Assembly: GCA_039817415.1 (NCBI GenBank)
Contig: JBCBVV010000027.1
Location: forward strand, 25,717-89,716
DNA: 64,000 bases
From: JALEFZ01 sp039817415
Lineage (GTDB): Bacteria > Bacteroidota > Bacteroidia > J057
Direction of reading: 5' to 3'
Position 1 is the stretch's first letter. Each line of letters starts with the position of its first letter. Positions 35,737-42,501 of the stretch are shown piece after piece. A program made the position numbers and the translations under genes. The notes under the pieces were generated by a model. It worked only from the letters and a program-made list of their open reading frames with translations, made no database searches and had not been told where the DNA came from.

Positions 35737-36420
35737 ATGAACAGAGTCATTTTAGTTGGCCTTCTTCTTCTAGGAAGTTGGAACATTTCGCAAGCCCAGT
35801 TTATGGTAGATGCAGAGGTCGGCACCTCCAAATCGGATCAGGTATTCGGTCAGCTTCAGCTTGCTTGGCAAACGAATAATCGGCTTCGCCTTGGTGCCTA
35901 TTTTTATCAGGGAGCCATTCAGTACAGATTTGTAGATGCAAGAGCCATTAACGCTGGGAATATATCCCAATTTGGGCTGAGTGCTTTGGTAAAACTGACT
36001 GAAAACGGTCCCCTCAGGTTGGATGCTTTCGTTAAGGCGGGCGGAAGAAACATTGCTATTAACCAAGAAAATCCGTCTGAGCTAACCACCTATACCTTTA
36101 GCGATGGGGCAGGTTTTACGATCGATCCAGGTTTGATAGCCACCTACCAAGCCACAGAAAAACTCAGTCTCAATGCTGGTTTCAATATGCATCTGGCCAT
36201 CCAAACCAGCCCTCAAACTATTTTTGAACAAGGACCTTCAGGCTATTTCATCTTTGGATTGAATCAGCAATTGAGTGAGACTTCTCTATTATATGCTCGG
36301 ACTACAGTAGGTCCCACTTCAGGTGCGGTTGGCGATACAGAAAAATTCTTTTGGCAAATAGCCGTAGGGATCAGATTCTCTTTGAATGCTTCTCAATCTG
36401 CGACTGTATTCGGTTTCTAA
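35737..36420 (+). CDS. Hypothetical outer-membrane beta-barrel protein
   Basis: A 227-residue protein with a signal peptide (MNRVILVGLLLLGSWNISQAQ) and alternating strands of barrel type (RLRLGAYFYQGAIQYRFV, LRLDAFVKAGGRNIAI, FFWQIAVGIRFSL). It ends in Phe (ATVFGF), the common signature for outer-membrane insertion. No specific family is recognised. The next gene starts 37 bases later and encodes another small exported barrel, so the two likely form one unit. Confidence 0.72.
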   Translation: MNRVILVGLLLLGSWNISQAQFMVDAEVGTSKSDQVFGQLQLAWQTNNRLRLGAYFYQGAIQYRFVDARAINAGNISQFGLSALVKLTENGPLRLDAFVKAGGRNIAINQENPSELTTYTFSDGAGFTIDPGLIATYQATEKLSLNAGFNMHLAIQTSPQTIFEQGPSGYFIFGLNQQLSETSLLYARTTVGPTSGAVGDTEKFFWQIAVGIRFSLNASQSATVFGF

Positions 36421-36457
36421 TTTCACCTTTCCTTTTCCATCTAACATTTATCAAATC

Positions 36458-37114
36458 ATGAAAAAAATTATCATGGCACTCTGTGCCCTTACTTTCTCTG
36501 TCTCCATTTTTGCCCAGGATCATATCTCCAAAGTGGGCTGGTATTTTACTCCAGAGGTCAGTGGGATGTTTTTGGATGGCCATGTGGGTCGGGCGATGGG
36601 CTTTCAGACGGGCGTTTCTATCTTGAAAAGACAATTACATGTCGGAATGTTTTACTATGGGAGGTCAGGACCTATTAATCCTCATACCGTTTCTTATTCC
36701 CTAGATGAGGGACAGACTTACAAGGGCAAAGAAACGATCGATTTCAGAGCTGATCATGGAGCATTTGGTGTGGTGGTAGCCCCCCAGTTTAAGCTTGGTA
36801 AGGTTCACATGGATATTCCGCTTATGTTCGGGCAATTTGGAGCTGGATTTTACTTAACGGATGAAGATCGATTGACCCCAGATGGAAGACGCGTAAGTGA
36901 ATGGGAAGATGATCTTCTAGGTGGGGAAGATGCAGGCTTCGGCTGGATCCTAGAAGGAGGAATCAGAGCAAGAACCTCCCTCACCCAAGATAACCATATC
37001 CAGATAGGTATGGGCCTTCATTATACCCATACGATTGGCTACAACTCTACCCTGGGAGGGACAGATTATTACAAAGCCCCTAGGGTCTCTCTTTTCCTAC
37101 TATTTGGGAACTAG
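36458..37114 (+). CDS. Hypothetical exported beta-barrel protein
   Basis: A 218-residue protein. ATG 36458 begins a clear signal peptide (MKKIIMALCALTFSVSIFAQ); the frame is open upstream through the end of the previous gene, but that part is not signal-like. The mature protein has strands with aromatic caps (LHVGMFYYGRSG, KVHMDIPLMFGQFGAGFYL, HIQIGMGLHYTHTIG) and ends VSLFLLFGN. No family name can be given. A terminator follows and separates it from the convergent sigma-factor cluster. Confidence 0.72.
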   Translation: MKKIIMALCALTFSVSIFAQDHISKVGWYFTPEVSGMFLDGHVGRAMGFQTGVSILKRQLHVGMFYYGRSGPINPHTVSYSLDEGQTYKGKETIDFRADHGAFGVVVAPQFKLGKVHMDIPLMFGQFGAGFYLTDEDRLTPDGRRVSEWEDDLLGGEDAGFGWILEGGIRARTSLTQDNHIQIGMGLHYTHTIGYNSTLGGTDYYKAPRVSLFLLFGN

Positions 37115-37143
37115 TCTTTAACCTACAACAAGCATTTTCAGAC

Positions 37144-37181
37144 AAGAGAACCCTCTCACATAGAAGATGGTTCTCTTTTTT
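37144..37181. terminator. Intrinsic terminator between convergent genes
   Basis: AAGAGAACC (37144-37152) pairs with GGTTCTCTT (37169-37177) across a 16-base loop, followed by a T run on the plus strand. Confidence 0.75.
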
Positions 37182-37196
37182 CAAATTTCAATTGCC

Positions 37197-38018
37197 TTAC
37201 CATTCGCCACTTGCCATGAGGTTACATTGCATCAGCTTCTCCTGAATTTCATGGCCTGGAGACCTAAGCGGATCTATATTTTTGACTAGGGCTGTTCTCA
37301 ATGCATATAATTCCTCTCGATTGTATTTGGTGCTTTCTCGAACCATTTTGATTTCCATCAGGGCTTGTTGTTGGTCCCTTTTTGGATTCAACCACCCATT
37401 CAATTCTGAGCATTGATGACATATTCCCTTTTTGTTGACAAGGGCACATCTTCGATCAAATATTTCTGTCATTGTATTCCTCGCATGCTGGACGAGGTAT
37501 TTGACGGTTCCTTCAGTCTTATTTAGAATAAGCATGATTTCCTTAACCGAAAAGTCATAGATATCCTTGAGCATCAATGCTACTTGATTCTCTACCGGAA
37601 GTGTTTTCCCCATACAAGTAAAGCAAACGTCGATATGCTCCTTAATTTCATATTTTCCATATGGAGAATGACTGGCAACATGCTGGATAGATTGCGCTAA
37701 GTCAGGCGTAGACATTACTAGCTTTTTTGATTGTTCGGCTACATCCTCCGACCATCTGTTTCTTTTTTTCAAGTGGTTGTAAGCCAGATGGGTTCCTATT
37801 TGAAATACCCATGTTTTGAGGGAAGATTTCCCTTTGAAAAGCTTGATTTTGTCATAAGCCCGAATGAAAGTATCGTGGGTAAGGTCCTCAGCATCTGAGC
37901 GATGAGCCGTCAAGCGGTAGAGATAGGAGCGCAATTGATCTTGAAATTCTGCAAAGAGCTCTTGGAAGGCCTTGATGTCTCCTTCCATAGCTTGTTTCAA
38001 TATATCCTCAGCTTTCAT
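37197..38018 (-). CDS. Sigma-70 family factor with internal and C-terminal cysteine motifs
   Basis: A 273-residue ECF-like sigma factor. Region 2 spans about 1-90 (LFAEFQDQLRSYLYRLT, DAEDLTHDTFIRAYDKI, TWVFQIGTHLAYNHLKKR). Region 4 lies at about 138-190 (ENQVALMLKDIYDFSVKEIMLILNKTEGTVKYLV). Between them sits HIDVCFTC, an Hx3Cx2C motif (H128, C132, C135) like that of zinc anti-sigma factors. After region 4 there is a tail with C191 and CHQC (200-203) and a long polar end. Such cysteines may bind zinc or report redox state, making the factor self-regulated. It is last of a three-gene minus-strand cluster with a STAS-like protein and a lipoprotein. Confidence 0.87.
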   Translation of the reverse strand: MKAEDILKQAMEGDIKAFQELFAEFQDQLRSYLYRLTAHRSDAEDLTHDTFIRAYDKIKLFKGKSSLKTWVFQIGTHLAYNHLKKRNRWSEDVAEQSKKLVMSTPDLAQSIQHVASHSPYGKYEIKEHIDVCFTCMGKTLPVENQVALMLKDIYDFSVKEIMLILNKTEGTVKYLVQHARNTMTEIFDRRCALVNKKGICHQCSELNGWLNPKRDQQQALMEIKMVRESTKYNREELYALRTALVKNIDPLRSPGHEIQEKLMQCNLMASGEW

Positions 38019-38085
38019 CTTATCTTCATTGTTATGGCAAAGGCAGGGGCCAATCGACCCTTGCCTTCATTTTTTTTATGGATGA

Positions 38086-38493
38086 TTATACATTCTCGGT
38101 TACAGCCATGGCTAACCAATCTCTGGCTTCCTTCTCTTTTCCAAAATAGCGAATTTCAAAGCCTTCTTCCTCCTTGCTCACATCTTTCATATAGGGAAGG
38201 GCTGATTCAGGCATCAAATAAGCTACTCTCTCTACTCCTAGTTTTCTGTAGCGGGGATGGTGAATTTCCTTTTTCCAGCTTGAAAACTCTTCAGGAATCT
38301 GAAATTGGAAGTTACTTGTGTCGATCAAAAACTTTTTACTTTGATATTCGAAGCCATATCCCACATAATTTGTGCAAGCCTCTATAAAATCTTCATAAGA
38401 CATATTTGCATGGGCTTCTTTCCAGCGGAAAATCAATAAGTTTCCAGATTCCTCCTGTTGGAGATAGTAGAATGTGTGATTGTGAATGGTCAT
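38086..38493 (-). CDS. STAS/SpoIIAA-like small protein
   Basis: From ATG 38493 the product is 135 residues: a strand pair (FYYLQQEESGNLLIFRW), a helix (SYEDFIEACTNYVGYG), then KKFLIDTSNFQFQIPEEF, the pattern of SpoIIAA-like or STAS domains, and a closing helix (KEKEARDWLAMAV). The frame is open upstream into the next gene, but that extension overlaps the lipoprotein and is unlikely. STAS-like proteins often act as partner-switch or anti-anti-sigma elements, which fits the neighbouring sigma factor; that role is inference. Confidence 0.65.
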   Translation of the reverse strand: MTIHNHTFYYLQQEESGNLLIFRWKEAHANMSYEDFIEACTNYVGYGFEYQSKKFLIDTSNFQFQIPEEFSSWKKEIHHPRYRKLGVERVAYLMPESALPYMKDVSKEEEGFEIRYFGKEKEARDWLAMAVTENV

Positions 38494-38524
38494 AATGATT
38501 GAATTAAATGGGTTACAGGATAAC

Positions 38525-39130
38525 TTATTGCTTGATGACAGCAGGTAAAAGAGCAGTTGGTCGCTTATCGGCTGTGCACATATCGTTGTCAGCTGGTCTA
38601 ACTCCGAAATACAGCTTTCCACTTTCATCCATAGAGAGGAGATCATGATCTTCATGACATTCTTCTACAGAAGGCCAGATCGCACAACCTGAAGCAGAAA
38701 TGTCCTGCTCTACCTTGGGTTGTAACCCACAAGAGGCCAATCCAAAACCTTGGATCAATGCTGGATCATCAGTAAGGAGGGTAACAAACTTCTTGTCCTC
38801 ATAGAAAAGCGTCTGAAAGGCTTCAGGTACTGTTGTTGAAGCTTCCTGAACCACATAGGTTCCCAGAGTTCTGAATTCAAAAACAGGCATGTTGAATTCT
38901 GGGTCAAGGGCAAGTACAAACTTTAAGCTCCAATTTCCTTTGTCGAAGGTAAAGGTTCTGTGTCCATAGGTACTGTTGCCCCAATCTTCTAGTCCTTCAC
39001 TTACGTAGGTTCCAGATAGATTTTGTAGTTGGTCTTTCTTGTCAGGTTCTGATCCAATTAAGGTACATGAGAGGGTGATGAGGCAAAGTGCCGCACCTAG
39101 TAGGTTGAATAATGGTGAATACAATTTCAT
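38525..39130 (-). CDS. Hypothetical lipoprotein
   Basis: From ATG 39130 the product is 201 residues with a lipoprotein signal (MKLYSPLFNLLGAALCLITLSC). The mature part looks like a small lipocalin-type beta protein: LSGTYVSEGLEDW, HRTFTFDKGNWSLKFVLAL, FEFRTLGTYVV, and a C-terminal half with several cysteines and ESGKLYFGVRPADNDMC. It could bind a hydrophobic ligand. It is first of the three-gene cluster leading to the cysteine-bearing sigma factor. An in-frame ATG at 39193 is less likely because it spoils the signal. Confidence 0.72.
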   Translation of the reverse strand: MKLYSPLFNLLGAALCLITLSCTLIGSEPDKKDQLQNLSGTYVSEGLEDWGNSTYGHRTFTFDKGNWSLKFVLALDPEFNMPVFEFRTLGTYVVQEASTTVPEAFQTLFYEDKKFVTLLTDDPALIQGFGLASCGLQPKVEQDISASGCAIWPSVEECHEDHDLLSMDESGKLYFGVRPADNDMCTADKRPTALLPAVIKQ

Positions 39131-39387
39131 TCCTATTAATTGTCTGGTAAAACATATGGGGAAAGGAGATTGATAGCATCTCTGCCCTTTCATCCGTTTT
39201 CATGCTTCTGACAATTGGGGAATCAAATTCGGATGAAAAATCCTGACTTTTTTTTCATTTTTTTCTCGAATCAGAATGGGACGTCTGATATTCAGCCTCA
39301 TAAGAGGGTCAAGTATTTTTCGTACCTTAGGTCTTTACCATTTATCCTTCAGGTCTCTACCTGATCCTCATGCAATAGTTCGATTCT

Positions 39388-40980
39388 GTGAAGAAACTCA
39401 ACCACCTCGTTTTCTGGCCACCATTTATTTTACTGTTAGTTACCATAGGCTTAAGCCTTCAATTTCCAGCTGAATTTAGCGCTTGGGTTCGCTCGGTAAG
39501 AGATTGGATTGTGATCAATTTCGATTTTCTCTTTACTTGGAGTACTTTTTTCTTTTTGATCATATTGGCGACGATTTACTTCTCTCCTCTTGCCAAGATT
39601 AAAATAGGCGGAAAGGACGCCAAACCCATGCTTAAGAGATGGAGATGGTTTTCTATCACGTTGACAACTACCATTGCTACGGGAATTCTTTTTTGGGGGA
39701 CAGCAGAACCGATGTACCATTTTCATGGGCCACCAGAAGGCTTAGGGATTGATCCTGGAAGCCGTGAGGCAGCTATTTTTGCGATGTCTACCATGATCAT
39801 GCATTGGACAATCACACCCTATGGTATCTACACCATAACAGGACTCTTATTTGCCTTGGTTTACTATAACCTCAAACAACCTTACAGTTTGGGATCGCTC
39901 CTTTACCCTGTATTGGGGGAGCATGCACATGGTTGGTGGAGTAAATTGATCAACATGGTATGTCTTTATGCCTTGGTGATGGGCATGGCAGCCTCCATGG
40001 GAACAGGCATCCTTACCATTGCTGGTGGATTGGGAAAGACTATGGGCATAGCATCCAGTTCTGCCTTACTGGGAATCATTTGTCTCTTTATTGTGGCCGC
40101 CTTTGTGGTTTCTTCAGCTACAGGATTGATGAAGGGTATTCGAACACTTTCAGACTGGAATATCAAAGCCTTCATTGGTTTGGCATTGTTTATTTTCTTT
40201 GCTGGGCCTACTATGTATATGCTTCAAATTGGGGCAGAAGGAATGGGAGATTTCCTAACTACCTTCCTGCCCAGATCTACAGATATTAGCAATCCAATCG
40301 AAAACGAATGGCAATATAGCTGGACGATTTCCTATTGGGCCAACTGGATGGCATGGGCACCTATTACAGCCCTATTTCTGGGTAGAATAGCCTTTGGATA
40401 TACCGTAAGAGATTTCATCAACTACAACCTATTGCTTCCCTCTTTATTTGGCGCCATGTGGATGATGATTTTCAGTGGGGGAGCTATGGGAATGGATGTG
40501 GCATCAGAAGGGAACCTGATCAATCAAGCTCTCACTACGGAAGGGCCTGAAGCAGTTGTCTTCAAAATGACTGAACTCCTTCCCTTTGGTTCAGTCTTGG
40601 CTATTGTTTTTCTGTTGATCGCCTATCTCTCTTACGTTACAGCTGCCGACTCTAACACCTCAGCCATGAGCTCAATGTCTACTGTTGGAATCTCTCCTGA
40701 CAATCCCGAGTCTCCACTTTTGATCAAAGTCGCATGGGGTGCTATCATAGGAGGTCTATCTTGGGTTATGATTTCCGCCAAAGGAATGGATGGAGCGAAA
40801 GAAATATCAGTGCTGGGAGGTTTTCCTGCCCTATTTCTCATCATGCTGGTGGGAGTGGGACTGGTTAAAATTATGGCCAGCAAAAAATCCATTGTAGCCC
40901 TTCAGGAAGGCATATCCATTAGGGAAATCGAAGATAGAGGAGATACAGAAGGGAAAGCTGCTCTTGAAGGAGAATCCTGA
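39388..40980 (+). CDS. BCCT family betaine/carnitine/choline transporter
   Basis: A 530-residue secondary transporter with about 12 hydrophobic helices, probably taking up glycine betaine or a related quaternary amine as an osmoprotectant. Family motifs: GILFWGTAEPMYHFHGPP (the WGxAEP block), the glycine-rich MAASMGTGILTIAGGL, and YWANWMAWAPITALFLGRI, which contains the aromatic substrate-binding helix. It starts with GTG at 39388; no better ATG precedes the first helix. The C-terminal tail is short and acidic, so it lacks the long osmosensing tail of BetP-like members. It stands before a small outer-membrane protein gene in the same direction. Confidence 0.93.
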   Translation: MKKLNHLVFWPPFILLLVTIGLSLQFPAEFSAWVRSVRDWIVINFDFLFTWSTFFFLIILATIYFSPLAKIKIGGKDAKPMLKRWRWFSITLTTTIATGILFWGTAEPMYHFHGPPEGLGIDPGSREAAIFAMSTMIMHWTITPYGIYTITGLLFALVYYNLKQPYSLGSLLYPVLGEHAHGWWSKLINMVCLYALVMGMAASMGTGILTIAGGLGKTMGIASSSALLGIICLFIVAAFVVSSATGLMKGIRTLSDWNIKAFIGLALFIFFAGPTMYMLQIGAEGMGDFLTTFLPRSTDISNPIENEWQYSWTISYWANWMAWAPITALFLGRIAFGYTVRDFINYNLLLPSLFGAMWMMIFSGGAMGMDVASEGNLINQALTTEGPEAVVFKMTELLPFGSVLAIVFLLIAYLSYVTAADSNTSAMSSMSTVGISPDNPESPLLIKVAWGAIIGGLSWVMISAKGMDGAKEISVLGGFPALFLIMLVGVGLVKIMASKKSIVALQEGISIREIEDRGDTEGKAALEGES

Positions 40981-41001
40981 TGCACCTTAAGCCCTCGTAT
41001 T

Positions 41002-41517
41002 ATGATCCGCAATTTGATTATGCTAATGCTCTTCCTCCTGTTAGGAAGCAAGACCTGTCTATGTCAGCGTGGCCCTTTGGCCAATTACCACGAAGGAATC
41101 TTCTTTGAGGTTTCAGGTACATCCATTGGATATAGCTTGAGCTATGAACGAGTCTTTGTCAATCGCCCGGATGTTACCTTGGCCAGTAGAATTGGAGGGG
41201 GACTAACTTCTAAAGACGTATATATCCCGATTGGAATGGAGGCATTCTTTTTGAGTGGAAACCATCATATCATACTTGCCCCTACCGCAACCATCCATGT
41301 CGCGACCAACAGAAGATGGGATTTCTTTGAGCAATCTGATACTTTTCTGAACCTGATATTGGGTATGGGATACAGGTATCAATCACGAGGGTCAAGAGCC
41401 TTCTTCCAGGTACTTTTTGCCCCGGCGGCCATTTTTGATCCTACCCCTTCGCAGTTTACTGAAGCTCCTCCAGAACTTATTGGAAGATGGGGCTTAGGAC
41501 TTGGCTTTAAACTCTAG
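41002..41517 (+). CDS. Hypothetical outer-membrane protein
   Basis: A 171-residue protein with a signal peptide (MIRNLIMLMLFLLLGSKTCLC) and beta strands typical of a small barrel (IGYSLSYERVF, LILGMGYRYQS), ending RWGLGLGFKL. No family is recognised. It begins 21 bases after the BCCT stop and may be cotranscribed with it. The last 11 bases overlap the convergent DinB-like gene. Confidence 0.7.
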   Translation: MIRNLIMLMLFLLLGSKTCLCQRGPLANYHEGIFFEVSGTSIGYSLSYERVFVNRPDVTLASRIGGGLTSKDVYIPIGMEAFFLSGNHHIILAPTATIHVATNRRWDFFEQSDTFLNLILGMGYRYQSRGSRAFFQVLFAPAAIFDPTPSQFTEAPPELIGRWGLGLGFKL

Positions 41518-42076
41518 TTCTAGGAAATGCGGGATGTTCTAACACCTGAATGGCTAACTTCAAATGTCTTTCTTCTTGTAGACATATCGCTTTGATAATG
41601 TCCTTGACAGGGTAGGTTACATAGGACTTGACGGGCGAAGTGATGACGACCGCATCATGATCTTCTTTATCTAGGTCTAAAAACAAGCTGATTAAGCTTT
41701 CCTGATGTTCTTTAAACTCCTCTACCAATTCGATGGGCATATCATGATAGGGAGGATTAAGTCCTTCGATGGGCTTAGGTTGCCCCTTAGGATCAGCTTT
41801 GAGCATGCGCTTAAGTACTGTACCCCATAAGTCAGGAAGAATGGGGAGCATCTCTCTTTTCTTGGACTTTCTGGTACCAAGGTTTAGCTGGTATAAAGTA
41901 GGCAAATACGCCTTGTTAACCTCCATGATATAGAATAGGTACTGAGCAATACTCCAGCTCTCCATGGAATCACGCCAATTCAATTGAGCTTCAGACAGGA
42001 AACCAAATGTACTGGAGGCCTTCTTGCCTACCAATTCCATCCGTTCGGTGATATCGCGTAGATAAGGATTATTCAT
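41507..42076 (-). CDS. DinB superfamily protein
   Basis: A 189-residue helical protein with the four-helix DinB/YfiT layout: LVGKKASSTFGFLSEAQLNWR, WSIAQYLFYIMEVNKAYLP, and a final helix with QEERHLKLAIQVLEHP. In DinB-type enzymes three His residues hold a metal used by thiol-dependent transferases. Here the first position in the WSIAQ helix is Phe or Tyr rather than His, while the last ERHLKLA His is kept, so metal binding is doubtful. Function unknown. The upstream region contains two palindromes. Confidence 0.8.
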   Translation of the reverse strand: MNNPYLRDITERMELVGKKASSTFGFLSEAQLNWRDSMESWSIAQYLFYIMEVNKAYLPTLYQLNLGTRKSKKREMLPILPDLWGTVLKRMLKADPKGQPKPIEGLNPPYHDMPIELVEEFKEHQESLISLFLDLDKEDHDAVVITSPVKSYVTYPVKDIIKAICLQEERHLKLAIQVLEHPAFPRTRV

Positions 42077-42145
42077 GGATACAGGTACTATACCTCCCTA
42101 ACGGACAATCCAGGTCCTTTGGTACAGAAGGTGTGACTTTGTTTG

Positions 42146-42184
42146 GGTTCATGAACCGTGCCATACCCATTGGCATATTGGCAC
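42146..42184. promoter_or_regulatory. Pair of inverted repeats upstream of the DinB-like gene
   Basis: GGTTCATGAACC (42146-42157) is a perfect 12-base palindrome, directly followed by GTGCCA (42158-42163) pairing with TGGCAC (42179-42184). They lie 70-110 bases before the DinB-like start and may be operators; binding protein unknown. Confidence 0.3.
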
Positions 42185-42293
42185 TATCGTAAAATATAAA
42201 AATTTGTTTACAGAGTAGAATCCTAATCCCATTATTTCATAAATGGAAAAGTTTCCCAATCAAAAAGGCAGGACAGATACAAGTAAGAGAAAA

Positions 42294-42322
42294 CAAAAAA
42301 ACGCAGGCTTCAACACCTGCGT
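42294..42322 (-). terminator. Intrinsic terminator downstream of the second TonB receptor
   Basis: Seven-base GC-rich stem around an eight-base loop, followed on the minus strand by seven T residues. Confidence 0.8.
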
Positions 42323-42395
42323 CTTCAACTTCAACACTTCAAGCAATCTTTTGGCGGAGCAAGGGCCAGACCGATTGCGGTGATGCAAACATTAA
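42294..42395 (-). ncRNA. Candidate small RNA ending in an intrinsic terminator
   Basis: Between two minus-strand genes a GC-rich island (about 42350-42385) stands out in AT-rich DNA. Minus-strand transcription through it would end at a strong terminator: ACGCAGG (42301-42307) with CCTGCGT (42316-42322) and a T run at 42294-42300. The island itself can form a small hairpin with GCAA/TTGC ends. The terminator is about 180 bases after the TonB receptor stop, further than usual, so it may be either a long 3' tail of that gene or an independent RNA. The 5' end is a guess. Confidence 0.3.
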
Positions 42396-42501
42396 ATTTA
42401 CATCGACATAAAGTTCGGGTAATATTGAAAAATATGCAAATCCTTTATTCAATTTATTTTCAATTTTTCGAATTACCCCAACCATATATGTTCCTAATTC
42501 C

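Noticed and set aside
38040..38067. Hairpin with T run between the STAS-like and sigma genes
   Set aside because: The T run is on the plus strand, where no gene ends; on the minus strand it lacks a T run, so it is not a clear terminator.
37902..38387. 161-codon plus-strand frame opposite the sigma factor and STAS-like genes
   Set aside because: Antisense to recognisable protein families; translation is Leu/Ser-rich without motifs.
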